Source of the DNA: Sulfuritalea sp.
GTDB lineage: Bacteria; Pseudomonadota; Gammaproteobacteria; Burkholderiales; Rhodocyclaceae
Length of the DNA stretch: 64,000 nt
Reading direction: 5' to 3'
NCBI GenBank assembly: GCA_016712985.1
Contig: JADJQA010000003.1
Coordinates: 17,834-81,833, forward strand
Below, one piece after another: positions 1 through 8,170 of this stretch; positions within the stretch are counted from its first letter, which is position 1, and every line of letters begins with the position of its first letter. Position numbers and translations under genes: made by a program. The notes under the pieces are model-generated. The model worked only from the letters and a program-made list of their open reading frames with translations. It ran no database searches and was not told the DNA's origin.

Positions 1-1
1 C

Positions 2-1375
2 GTCGAGGAAAGTCTCTACGAAGTTCACCAGAAGGTGCACCCGCGCGCCGTCAGCGGCATCTTTGCCACCTGGCGCTGGTCAATGGTCTGGTTTACCCAG
101 ATCCTGTACTACGGTCTGTGCTGGTTGCCGTGGAACGGGCGGCAGGCGGTGCTGTTCGATCTGGCGGAGCGCAAGTTCTACATCTTCGGCCTGATCTTCT
201 GGCCGCAGGATGTGATCTTCCTGGCCATCCTGCTGATCATTTCGGCGTATTCCCTGTTCCTCGTCACGGCGGTGGGGGGGCGACTGTGGTGCGGCTATGC
301 CTGTCCGCAGACGGTTTATACGGAGATCTTCACCTGGATAGAGCAGAAGATCGAGGGCGACCGCAACGCCCGGATCAAGCTCGATGCCGCGCCGATGAAC
401 GCCCGCAAGCTGTGGCTGCGCAGCGCAAAGTATGCTTGCTGGGGGCTTCTGGCATTCTGGACGGGCTTCACTTTTGTCGGCTATTTCACCCCGATCAGGA
501 CCGTGTGGGATTCGGTCTGGAGCCTTTCGCTGGGGCCCTGGGAAACCTTCTGGATGCTGTTTTATGGCGCCTTCACCTATCTGTTTGCAGGCCACATGCG
601 CGAACAGGTATGCAAGCACATGTGTCCCTACGCGCGCTTTCAGGGTGTCATGTTCGATCCCGACACGCTGACCATCACCTACGATACCGAGCGTGGCGAA
701 CCGCGCGGTTCGCGGAAGAAGGGTGTCATTCCGATATCGATTGCCAAGGGCGATTGCGTCGATTGCGGTATCTGCGTCCAGGTCTGCCCGACCGGCATCG
801 ATATCCGCGCCGGATTGCAGTATGAATGCATCGGCTGCGCGGCCTGCATCGATGCCTGCGACCAGGTCATGGTGAAGATGGACTACCCGAAGGGCCTGAT
901 CCGCTATTCGACCGAGCGTGCGATCAAGCAGCGTTGGGGCTGGCGGGAGATCGTTGGTCATATCGTTCGGCCGCGGATTTTCATCTACTCGGCGATCCTC
1001 GGTGCAATCTGCGTGGCCTTTGTCTGGGGCATCGCCAACAAGGCGAGTTTGCGGGTGGATGTGATCCGCGACCGTGCCATACTGGCGCGCGAGGTCGAGG
1101 GCGGCTTGATCGAGAACGTGTATCGGCTGCACGTCATCAATGTATCCGAAGCGCCGCAGCGCTATGCGGTCAGCGTATCCGGCCTGCCGGGAATCGACAT
1201 GGTCGGCGAGCGCACCGTTGAAGTTCCTGCCGCCGGGGCCAAAATGCTTACGGTGCAGGTGCGCGTCCCGCCCGAGTCTGGCAAGAAGGGTTCCAACCGG
1301 ATATTCTTCGATGTAATGTCCGTTGCCGACGAGGGCGTGTCGGTGCACGAAAAGGCCAGCTTCCTGCAACCGTAA
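2..1375 (+). CDS. ccoG: CcoG-type cytochrome cbb3 oxidase accessory protein (5' end outside window)
   Basis: Membrane-bound ferredoxin-like protein needed for assembly of cbb3 cytochrome oxidase, probably in copper handling (family knowledge). The frame is open from the first bases of the window and the residues before the internal GTG at 35 match the family, so the gene starts upstream; 457 residues are visible. Several hydrophobic spans are followed by CGYACP and CKHMCP motifs and then two clusters, CVDCGICVQVCP and CIGCAACIDAC, typical of two 4Fe-4S sites. The C-terminal third is an Ig-like periplasmic domain. A fixH-like gene follows after 11 bp, so the cco structural genes are probably just upstream of the window. 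Confidence 0.95.
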   Translation, partial: VEESLYEVHQKVHPRAVSGIFATWRWSMVWFTQILYYGLCWLPWNGRQAVLFDLAERKFYIFGLIFWPQDVIFLAILLIISAYSLFLVTAVGGRLWCGYACPQTVYTEIFTWIEQKIEGDRNARIKLDAAPMNARKLWLRSAKYACWGLLAFWTGFTFVGYFTPIRTVWDSVWSLSLGPWETFWMLFYGAFTYLFAGHMREQVCKHMCPYARFQGVMFDPDTLTITYDTERGEPRGSRKKGVIPISIAKGDCVDCGICVQVCPTGIDIRAGLQYECIGCAACIDACDQVMVKMDYPKGLIRYSTERAIKQRWGWREIVGHIVRPRIFIYSAILGAICVAFVWGIANKASLRVDVIRDRAILAREVEGGLIENVYRLHVINVSEAPQRYAVSVSGLPGIDMVGERTVEVPAAGAKMLTVQVRVPPESGKKGSNRIFFDVMSVADEGVSVHEKASFLQP

Positions 1376-1386
1376 AGGAGAACAAC

Positions 1387-1926
1387 ATGCCTGCCGCCAT
1401 TATTCGTCCCTGGTACCGCGAACCCTGGCCGTGGATTCTCGCGGCGGGACCGTTCATTGTCGTGGTTGCCGCGTGCTATACGGCCTGGCTGGCCGTCAAA
1501 AGCAACGACGGGCTGGTTACCGAGGATTACTACCGGAAGGGCCTTTCCGCCAACCAGACCATTGCGAGCAGCGAACAGGCCACCCGGATGGGGCTGGTCG
1601 CGGGCGTACGGATTGCCGGCGACACTCTCGCAGTGCGCCTGGACGCGCGCGACAAGAGCTTCGTGATGCCGCCGACGCTGGCGCTGACCATCAGCCATCC
1701 CACGCGCGCCGGCCTTGATCAGTCGCGCGTGCTGGGGCGCAACGGCGACCTCTATTCCGGCGAGGTGCGCCTGCCCGCCGCAGGGCACTGGCTGGTGCTG
1801 CTGGAAGACGAGCGCAAGACCTGGCGCCTTTTGGGCAATGTGATTCTGCCGGCAAACGGCGAAACGCTGATCGGCGCTCCGGTGACGCCGCAAGCGACCC
1901 CGGCGCCGGCCGACATCCGCAATTGA
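1387..1926 (+). CDS. ccoH: FixH/CcoH family protein
   Basis: Single-span membrane protein of the FixH/CcoH family, which helps assemble cbb3 oxidase together with CcoG, CcoI and CcoS. A TM helix lies at about residues 15-36, followed by the family motif around TEDYYRKGL and a periplasmic beta-rich domain. At 179 residues it is a usual length. The ATG is preceded by an AAGGAG ribosome site at 1375-1380 and lies 11 bp after ccoG, so they are co-transcribed. The usual partners CcoI and CcoS are not adjacent; a SafE-like gene and a copper ATPase lie 9 kb downstream. Confidence 0.88.
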   Translation: MPAAIIRPWYREPWPWILAAGPFIVVVAACYTAWLAVKSNDGLVTEDYYRKGLSANQTIASSEQATRMGLVAGVRIAGDTLAVRLDARDKSFVMPPTLALTISHPTRAGLDQSRVLGRNGDLYSGEVRLPAAGHWLVLLEDERKTWRLLGNVILPANGETLIGAPVTPQATPAPADIRN

Positions 1927-1953
1927 GATCGCCAAAAACGACAAGGAGAGAAC

Positions 1954-2226
1954 ATGTACAAGATCTTCTGGGTGCTGTGGCCCTCGTTCCTGGTCGCCGG
2001 AATCGCCGAAGGCCTGTTCTTTACCGTGATCGATCCGCAGGAGTTGTATCTCTTCGGTGAGCCGGTGCGTCTTTCTACGATGGCGACCTATTCGATAGGC
2101 TTCTTGTGCTTCTGGGCCATCTGCGCCGCATCAAGTTTTCTGACCTGGTTCCTGCTGCGCAGTGCGGCAGACATAAACAAGGGCGTGGGCGCCCCTGTCG
2201 GTTTTGAACACGGCGACGGAATTTGA
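1954..2226 (+). CDS. Small two-span membrane protein of the cco cluster
   Basis: A 90-residue protein with two clear hydrophobic helices (about residues 5-25 and 44-66) and little else. It starts 27 bp after the fixH-like gene with an AAGGAGAG ribosome site, so it looks like the last gene of the cco maturation operon. I recall small membrane proteins of this type trailing fixH in betaproteobacteria, but no function is established. The role in oxidase assembly is inferred only from position. Confidence 0.75.
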   Translation: MYKIFWVLWPSFLVAGIAEGLFFTVIDPQELYLFGEPVRLSTMATYSIGFLCFWAICAASSFLTWFLLRSAADINKGVGAPVGFEHGDGI

Positions 2227-2295
2227 TACCTGCGGCATCAGCGGCAAGGCCTCTCCTTGCCAAACGGCAAGTTTGCCGGTGGAGTCAACCGCGCA

Positions 2296-2739
2296 TCAGC
2301 GGTAGACCAGAACCGGTATCTTCGAGTGCGTCAGGACTTTTTGCGTTTCGGAGCCCAGCAGGAGGCCGCTGATGCCCCGCCTGCCATGCGAGGCCATGAA
2401 GATCAGATCCGCTCCCGCCTCTTCGGCCGCGGCGATGATCGCCTCGTAGGGTGTATCGCTAACGGAACTCAGCGCCGCGCTGTCTACGCCCTCCGCCTTC
2501 GCCGCTGTTACATGCGCTGCCAGAATTTCGCTTGCCTGCTGCTCCGCCATTTCCGCAAATTTGTCGGGCGTGGTCGGATCAATCAGCGCCCCCTCGCCAT
2601 AGAAGGCGACCGGGTAATCAGGCTTGGCGAAGAAAAAGGTCACCTTCGCGCTGGTTTCCCTGGCAAAGGCGATCGCACGCTTGACCGTATCGGATGACAA
2701 TTGCGATCCGTCGGTTGGAACGAGTATGTGTTTGAACAT
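2296..2739 (-). CDS. Universal stress protein, UspA family
   Basis: A single Usp domain of 147 residues. The N-terminus (ILVPTDGS) and the C-terminal ATP-binding signature, seen as GRRGISGLLLGSETQKVL, are both intact, so it should be of the ATP-binding class. It is convergent with the cco cluster and divergent from phaC. The spacer toward phaC holds a near-perfect FNR palindrome at 2799-2812, which suggests induction under low oxygen, as for many Usp proteins near oxidase genes. Confidence 0.92.
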   Translation of the reverse strand: MFKHILVPTDGSQLSSDTVKRAIAFARETSAKVTFFFAKPDYPVAFYGEGALIDPTTPDKFAEMAEQQASEILAAHVTAAKAEGVDSAALSSVSDTPYEAIIAAAEEAGADLIFMASHGRRGISGLLLGSETQKVLTHSKIPVLVYR

Positions 2740-2798
2740 GGGATTTCATCCTCCAAGTAACGGCCCTAGCTACCCTAGCGCCGAAAAGAACGGCCGTG

Positions 2799-2812
2799 TT
2801 GATCAAGATCAA
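2799..2812. promoter_or_regulatory. FNR/Anr-type box between uspA and phaC
   Basis: TTGAT-CAAG-ATCAA is an exact match to the FNR/Anr half-site pair with a 4-base spacer. It sits 60 bp upstream of the uspA start and 95 bp upstream of the phaC ATG, so it could serve either divergent promoter. An intact FNR gene is present at 8167-8925. Confidence 0.75.
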
Positions 2813-2906
2813 AAGCAAGCTGAACCATGCGCGACTGGCATCGGGCACAATGATACCTTGGCGGCTGCGGGATTTGAGCCGCCCTTGTGAAGTGGAGAAA
2901 ATTGTC

Positions 2907-4640
2907 ATGAGTGTGACCAAACAGACCAAAGCTATGGCAACCCCCCAGGCCGCCTGGCGTGCCGTGAATCAGGCGGTCGAGGGCAAGGTGGATCCGATCG
3001 GTGTGGCAACCCCCTTGATTCACGCACAACTGGCGTGGCTGTCTCATCCGCAGGAGATGTCGGATACCCTGGCCGAAGTGTCGACCAGGCTTTGGGACAT
3101 GCAGACGCACGCGTGGCACCGCATATTGGGCATACCGAGCAAGGATATCGTGTCGCCGCATCCCGACGACACGCGCTTCGCCAATCCGATATGGAGCGAG
3201 TCGGCGGGCTGGGATATCGTCAAGGAATGGTATCTGGCGGTGACCCATCAGGTGCAGGACATGCTCTATAACACCCCCGGACTGTCAGGGCGCGACCGGC
3301 GTCGCGCCGCGTTCTGGTGGCGCAAGTGGCTGAACGCGATTGCACCGACCAATTTCCTTTTCACCAATCCGGAGGCCATGCAGAAAGCCATGGAAACCCG
3401 CGGCGAGAGTCTGCTCAGGGGGTTCAACAATTTCGTCAGCGATTTCCAGGCGGGCGACGTGCAGATGGCGCGCCCGACGGATTTCGTCGTCGGCAAGGAT
3501 CTGGCAACCACGCCGGGCAAGGTGGTGTTCCGCAATCGCCTGCTGGAAGTCGTGCACTACACGCCGACCAGGGAACAGGTCCATGAGACGCCGATCGTCA
3601 TCGTCACGCCGTGGATCAACAAGTTCTACATCCTCGACCTCAACCCCAGGAAGAGCATGGTGAGGTTTCTGGTCGATCAGGGCTTCGACGTCTACATCAC
3701 AAGCTGGAAGAATCCGACGGCCGACATGCGTGATGTCACTTTCGATGACTATCTGATGGAAGGTGTCGGGCAAATCATCGAAACCGCGCGCGGCATTTCG
3801 GGCGCAGCCAAGGTACATGCCGTCGGCTACTGCATCGGCGGCGCGGCGCTGACGACCTGGATGGCGTGGGCCAACGCGCATTACGAGAAGAAGCAGGTGC
3901 CGGTGGAAACGGTCACTTTGCTGACCACGCTGGTGGACTACCACAAACCCGGCGACATCGAAGTGTTCCTCGACGAAAACAGCGTCAAGTGGCTGGAAAA
4001 ATCCATGGCCGAGAAGGGCTACCTCGATGGCAAGGAGATGGCATCCGCATTTCGCCTGTTGCGCTCAAACAGCCTGGTCTGGCATTACGTGGTGCGCGGC
4101 TACCTGTTTGGCGAAGCGCCGCCGCCGTTCGATGTGCTGTTCTGGAACATGGATTCGACCCGCATGCCCGCGGCGATGCATAGCTGGTACCTGCGCAACT
4201 TCTATCTCGAGAACCTGTTGATCAGGAAGGACGCATTGACCCTGGCCGGCGAGAAGATCGATCTCGGGCGGATCACCCAGCCGCTGTATTCGGTCTCGGC
4301 CGAGGATGACCATATAGCGCCGTGGCGGCAGACCTTCCGCATCAACAACTTCGTTGCCAGTTCGCGCCGCTATGTGCTGTCGAGTTCGGGCCACATTCTG
4401 GGTATCGTGAATCCGGTGGTAAATCCGCCCAAGCGCGAGTATCAGGTGGGCGTCGCCGAAAGGCACGATACCCCGGATGAATGGCGCGAGCGGGCTGCGC
4501 ATCATCAGGGTAGTTGGTGGGAGGACTGGATGGCTTGGCTGAAGCCGAAGTCGGGCAAGCTGGTGGCGGCGCCGGCCGTCGCCACGCAGGCGTTTCCCGC
4601 GCTGGCCGATGCGCCGGGCAGCTACGTCAAGGAGATCTGA
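2907..4640 (+). CDS. phaC: Class I poly(3-hydroxyalkanoate) synthase
   Basis: Polymerises hydroxyacyl-CoA into PHA storage granules in the cytoplasm. The protein is 577 residues from the ATG at 2907, which has a TGGAGA ribosome site eight bases upstream; the frame is open further upstream but without a good start. The lipase-like box GYCIGG carries the catalytic Cys at about residue 309, and the Asp (AEDDHIAPW) and His (SSGHILG) of the triad follow. An N-terminal PhaC domain precedes the alpha/beta hydrolase fold. No phaA, phaB or phasin gene is adjacent. The FNR box at 2799-2812 links expression to oxygen limitation. Confidence 0.95.
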   Translation: MSVTKQTKAMATPQAAWRAVNQAVEGKVDPIGVATPLIHAQLAWLSHPQEMSDTLAEVSTRLWDMQTHAWHRILGIPSKDIVSPHPDDTRFANPIWSESAGWDIVKEWYLAVTHQVQDMLYNTPGLSGRDRRRAAFWWRKWLNAIAPTNFLFTNPEAMQKAMETRGESLLRGFNNFVSDFQAGDVQMARPTDFVVGKDLATTPGKVVFRNRLLEVVHYTPTREQVHETPIVIVTPWINKFYILDLNPRKSMVRFLVDQGFDVYITSWKNPTADMRDVTFDDYLMEGVGQIIETARGISGAAKVHAVGYCIGGAALTTWMAWANAHYEKKQVPVETVTLLTTLVDYHKPGDIEVFLDENSVKWLEKSMAEKGYLDGKEMASAFRLLRSNSLVWHYVVRGYLFGEAPPPFDVLFWNMDSTRMPAAMHSWYLRNFYLENLLIRKDALTLAGEKIDLGRITQPLYSVSAEDDHIAPWRQTFRINNFVASSRRYVLSSSGHILGIVNPVVNPPKREYQVGVAERHDTPDEWRERAAHHQGSWWEDWMAWLKPKSGKLVAAPAVATQAFPALADAPGSYVKEI

Positions 4641-4742
4641 ATCAGCGCGCCGCGCGCAGCAACGAAAAGACCATCCGCATCGTTTCGATTGCTTTTCCCT
4701 GCAACATTCAAGGGTATTGACATCGCTGGATCGCCAGTGTTC

Positions 4743-4756
4743 TTGACCGCGGTCAA
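4743..4756. promoter_or_regulatory. Crp/Fnr-type palindrome upstream of hemerythrin operon
   Basis: TTGAC-CGCG-GTCAA is a perfect two-fold palindrome with the FNR/DNR/NnrR architecture (TTGAY-N4-RTCAA). It ends 57 bp before the hemerythrin ATG. The GAC half-sites differ from classical FNR sites and fit DNR/NnrR-like NO regulators equally well. Confidence 0.6.
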
Positions 4757-4813
4757 TGTCGCCAGCGGAGGCGACGCCCAGAATTGGCCGCTGCTCAACT
4801 GAAAGATGCCGCC

Positions 4814-5263
4814 ATGTCGACCACCGCTCCGCTGCTGATACATCACAAGCACTGCGACGAACTCTTCGCCGACGCGGAAGAAGCCTGCGCCAACAATGAC
4901 TGGGCGACCGGCGAGCCGGCCTTCGCGCGACTTAACGAGCAGCTTGAAACCCACTTCGCCGGCGAGGAGGAGATCCTGTTTCCCGCCTTCGAGGCCGCGA
5001 CCGGAATGACTTCCGGTCCGACCGAGGTGATGCGCGCCGAGCATCGTCAGATGCGCGACCTGCTGGGGCAGATGCGGGGCGCCTTGGCGGCGCGTGATGG
5101 CGATACATTCGGCGGCGCTGCGGAGACCCTGCTGATTCTGATGCAGCAGCACAACATGAAGGAGGAGAACATTCTGTATCCCATGTGCGATAACGCCCTG
5201 GCTTCGTCGGCTGTCGCCGCTGCCCTGGCGGAGTGCCTGAAAGCGCCAGTTTCATCGGCGTGA
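4814..5263 (+). CDS. Hemerythrin-like HHE cation-binding protein
   Basis: A four-helix non-haem di-iron protein of about 149 residues; bacterial relatives bind O2, NO or help repair iron-sulfur centres. Iron-ligand motifs are visible in order: HHKHCDE near the start, HFAGEEEILF, EHRQM and QQHNMKEENILYP. The ATG at 4814 is preferred over an in-frame TTG at 4784 because family members start just before the HHKH motif. It heads a run with DUF2249 and a multi-span membrane protein and has a Crp/Fnr palindrome upstream, so it probably answers to low oxygen or NO. Confidence 0.88.
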   Translation: MSTTAPLLIHHKHCDELFADAEEACANNDWATGEPAFARLNEQLETHFAGEEEILFPAFEAATGMTSGPTEVMRAEHRQMRDLLGQMRGALAARDGDTFGGAAETLLILMQQHNMKEENILYPMCDNALASSAVAAALAECLKAPVSSA

Positions 5264-5281
5264 AGCGCAGCACCGGTAACC

Positions 5282-5503
5282 ATGACCACGGTGATCGATG
5301 GGCGCGAGCTGGAGCCGCCCGAGCCGATGGTGCGAACCCTGGAGGCATTGGACACGCTTGCCCCCGACGATGATTTGCTGCTGCTGCTGTATTGCCAGCC
5401 GCAGCCGCTGTTCCGTATCCTGAGCAAGAACGGCTACACCTGGAGCGACGAGCTTCGCGCCGACGGGACGCGCGAGATCCGGATTCGCAAACTGCCCGGC
5501 TGA
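5282..5503 (+). CDS. DUF2249 domain protein
   Basis: A 73-residue protein with the DUF2249 pattern: an N-terminal DGRELEPPEP stretch, a hydrophobic LLLLLYCQPQPLF core and a C-terminal beta pair ending REIRIRKL. This family is small, soluble, and commonly found beside hemerythrins, NO-related genes and FNR regulators, as here. It starts 19 bp after the hemerythrin stop, so it is translated from the same message. The biochemical role is unknown; a redox or cofactor-handling function is inference. Confidence 0.8.
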   Translation: MTTVIDGRELEPPEPMVRTLEALDTLAPDDDLLLLLYCQPQPLFRILSKNGYTWSDELRADGTREIRIRKLPG

Positions 5504-5517
5504 GCGTCGTCACCCCG

Positions 5518-6813
5518 ATGGACCCAAGCCTTTCCTTCGATCAGGCGCCGCCGATTTCGGTGCCTTATCGCTTCTTTCTGGCTGCGCCGTGGTTCGGCGT
5601 GATGGCCGGACTTCTCCTGGCATGGTCCGGAGCCGATGCCCTGGCTTCGAGGTGGACGCCGGGCGCATTGGCGCTGACCCATCTGATCGCGCTAGGCTTC
5701 ATGCTCCAGGCCATGTGCGGGGCGCTGCTTCAATTCATAGCCGTTGCGGTAGGCGCCAACGTCTGGCGCCCCAGGCTGGTCGCCAGTACGGTCCAACCCT
5801 TGCTGCTGCTTGCCACGCTGCTGCTGGTCGCGGGCTTGCTGTACGGGCGTCCCGACTGGTTGTCTGCCGCGGTTCCCTTTTTTCTGCTGGCAATCGGCGG
5901 CCTGGTTGTGGTGGTGGCGCTGGCCTTGTGGCGGACACCGGCTACCGGGATGACCTTGTGGGCCATGCGCATGGCGATCGGGGGACTGGCAATCACCGTG
6001 CTGCTGGGAGCGCTTCTCGCCGAGGCTCTGGCGCATGGCTTCGCCGTACCCCTGGTCGAGCTGACCGACGTTCACCTGGCGTGGGGCCTCGGCGGTTGGG
6101 CGCTGATCCTGCTGGCCGGCGTGTCCTATCAAGTGGTGCCGATGTTTCAACTGACGCGGCCGTATCCACCCTGGTTCGCTCGCTGGTTTGCGCCCCTGCT
6201 GCTGTTTTTCCTCGTTGCCTGGTCGTTGCAGCTTTTTCCTGGCGATGCGCGCTGGTCGCCGATGATCGCGTTGCCCCTGCTGTTGATTCTGTCTGCCTAT
6301 GCGGGAATCACCTTGTGGCTGCAGCACACGCGCCGGAGGAAGATCCATGACGCGACTTCCCTGTATTTTCGTGTCGCCATGCTGTCCTTGCTCGCCTTCG
6401 CCGTTTCGGCGGCGGCGATTTTTCTCCTTCCGGAAATCGCCGCCGATCCGCGATCCGCTATCTGGCTGGGCGTGTTGGCTCTTGCCGGCGTCTTCGTTTC
6501 CGCCATCACCGGAATGATGTACAAGATCGTGCCTTTCCTCAACTGGCTACATCTGCAGCGCTTGGGTGCGCCCTTGTCGGCCGTTCCCAACATGAAGAAG
6601 ATGATTACCGCCGAAGCCATGACGGGCCAGTTACGGCTGCATGTGCTCGCCTTGTTGCTGCTGCTGGCGGCCGTCTGGCTGCCCGGACTGAGCCGCTTGG
6701 CCGGAGTGGCCTTCGCCGCCTCATGCGCCTGGCTGGGCTGGAATCTGGTTGCCGCGGTCCGGCGCTACCTGGATTTCAGAGATCGAATTCGCGCAAGCGG
6801 TTCACATCGTTGA
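5518..6813 (+). CDS. Multi-span membrane protein, haem-copper-oxidase/NnrS-like
   Basis: A 431-residue protein with about twelve hydrophobic helices. Histidines occur in helix contexts such as THLIALGFM, VHLAWGLGGW and NWLHLQ, which recalls haem-ligand positions of NnrS and oxidase subunit I-like proteins, but I cannot assign a haem. The ATG at 5518 is chosen because the open frame upstream overlaps the DUF2249 gene in another frame and reads as non-native. It is third in the hemerythrin-DUF2249 operon, so a role in NO or oxygen response is likely. Its 3' end overlaps the convergent broken Crp/Fnr gene by 38 bp. Confidence 0.75.
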   Translation: MDPSLSFDQAPPISVPYRFFLAAPWFGVMAGLLLAWSGADALASRWTPGALALTHLIALGFMLQAMCGALLQFIAVAVGANVWRPRLVASTVQPLLLLATLLLVAGLLYGRPDWLSAAVPFFLLAIGGLVVVVALALWRTPATGMTLWAMRMAIGGLAITVLLGALLAEALAHGFAVPLVELTDVHLAWGLGGWALILLAGVSYQVVPMFQLTRPYPPWFARWFAPLLLFFLVAWSLQLFPGDARWSPMIALPLLLILSAYAGITLWLQHTRRRKIHDATSLYFRVAMLSLLAFAVSAAAIFLLPEIAADPRSAIWLGVLALAGVFVSAITGMMYKIVPFLNWLHLQRLGAPLSAVPNMKKMITAEAMTGQLRLHVLALLLLLAAVWLPGLSRLAGVAFAASCAWLGWNLVAAVRRYLDFRDRIRASGSHR

Positions 6814-7470
6814 TGGTGATCTGTTTGCCGCTGACACCAATCAGGCCATTGGCCGAGAGATCGTGAAAGATCCGCGAGAGCGTTTCCGGCGTCAGATTCA
6901 AGCGCGAGGCGATCACCTGCTTCGAGGTCGGCAGCGAAATGTCGACCGCTCCGTCGGCGGATTCGTTCTGCGGGCATTGCTGCAGCAGATAGCCGACCAC
7001 GCGCTGTGCCGAGGAGCGCAAGGAATAGGTTTCAACATCCTGAACCAGGGAATGCAGCCGCAGCGAAAGCCCGGCCAGCATGCGCCGGGCGAACAGGGGC
7101 TCGGTTTCTGAGAAGTTCGAAGACCGGGGCGCTGGCGATATGCAGCAGCAGGCTGTCTATCAGGCCTTCGGCAAATACCGGGTACGGACGGTCCATGAAC
7201 ATCACCGCCTCGCCGAAGCTCTGGCGCGGCCCGACAATCTGCACCACCTTTTCGTTGCCCTGCGACGAAGGGAAGGCCAGCTTGACCTGGCCGAAGACCA
7301 CGACGAAGAACCCCTTCGCCGGGTCACCCTTTTGAAACAGCATCTCGCCTTTGGCGAGTCGGCGCTCGCGGCACGCGGTTTCCAGGGCGGCAATCTGCGC
7401 CGGAGCAAGTTCCTGGAACAGCGGCAGGCGGGCAAGAATCTGGGGAATGTCGAGGGCGGCTCTCGTGCAT
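6776..7470 (-). pseudogene. Crp/Fnr family regulator, frameshifted
   Basis: Two open frames together make one Crp/Fnr protein of about 230 residues. Sensor-domain sequence (ARLPLFQEL, MLFQKGDPAKGFFVV, QSFGEAVMF) reads from about 7450 to 7110. The DNA-binding part, with the helix KQVIASRLNLTPETLSRIF, continues in another frame from about 7110 to 6776. The switch lies at AGAAACCGAGCCC, where one extra base takes ELLRN out of frame with EPLFARRM. The ATG at 7470 is also one base out of frame with the sensor domain. It lacks FNR-type cysteines and sits opposite an nnrS remnant, so it was probably an NO-responsive (DNR/NnrR-like) regulator. Real decay and sequencing error are both possible. Confidence 0.7.
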
Positions 7471-7511
7471 GGGGATACTCTTGGTTTATCGACTGAACCT
7501 TACCATGCAAA

Positions 7512-7775
7512 GTGCTGACTGAGAAAGTCATCGGGGAGTCTGCCGGTATTTTTGTCGCGCCCCACCGCGTGATGTTCCTGTCTGGCGCCGTCCAGGCGCT
7601 GGCAGCCATGGCGTTCTGGTCGCTCGAACTCGGTGGACGGTCCGGGTTCTGGCCGGCGCCAGCCTGGCCGATGCTGACGATCTTGCCGGCGTCCGTGCTG
7701 CACGCCTTCGGTCTGTGGGCCTGGCGCTATGCGCCCTGCTGCTGGCGTCCGCGGGCCGATGGCAGGCCGGGCTAG
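7512..7775 (+). pseudogene. NnrS N-terminal remnant
   Basis: An 87-codon frame beginning at GTG with residues that resemble the start of NnrS: APHRVMFLSGAVQALAAM, then an LPASVLHAFGLW stretch. NnrS is a haem- and copper-containing membrane protein of about 400 residues involved in NO tolerance; here everything after the second helix is missing and the next gene begins at 7781. I read it as a deletion remnant. The match rests on a short segment, so confidence is moderate. The divergent, broken Crp/Fnr gene supports loss of an NO-response locus. Confidence 0.5.
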
Positions 7776-7780
7776 CAAGG

Positions 7781-8170
7781 ATGTACAGCCTGGTCAAATA
7801 CGTGCATGTGGCCAGCGTGGTGCTGAGCCTGGTTGGGTTCTTTGTGCGCGGCATTCTGATGATCCGTGCCTCGCCACTGTTGAACGCACGCTGGATCAGG
7901 GTGCTGCCTCACATCAACGACACCATCCTGCTGGTCGCGGCCCTGTCGCTGGCGGTGATGTCGGAACAATATCCGTTTGTTGCTGGCTGGGCCACCGCAA
8001 AGGTACTGGGGGTGATTGCCTACATCATTCTCGGTTCCCTGGCGCTGCGCGCGGGTAGTACGCGGAACATGCGCATCGCCTGCTGGCTGGCGGCGCTGGC
8101 GACATTCGGCTGGATCGTCTCGGTGGCCTTGACGCGCCGGCCGATGGGCTTTCTGGCGGCGCTGAATTAA
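7781..8170 (+). CDS. SirB2 family membrane protein
   Basis: A 129-residue protein with four hydrophobic helices and the SirB pattern: YSLVKYVHVASVVLSL near the start, a RGILM stretch and PHINDTILLVAALSLAV. The family is widespread and its function is not established. The ATG at 7781 has an AGCAAGG site just upstream; an earlier in-frame GTG would add residues that look like the nnrS remnant. Its stop overlaps the convergent fnr stop. Confidence 0.82.
   Translation: MYSLVKYVHVASVVLSLVGFFVRGILMIRASPLLNARWIRVLPHINDTILLVAALSLAVMSEQYPFVAGWATAKVLGVIAYIILGSLALRAGSTRNMRIACWLAALATFGWIVSVALTRRPMGFLAALN

Noticed and set aside
80..1369. A 429-codon open frame antisense to ccoG
   Set aside because: It mirrors the conserved ccoG frame in GC-rich DNA and is rich in Arg, His and Asp without any domain.
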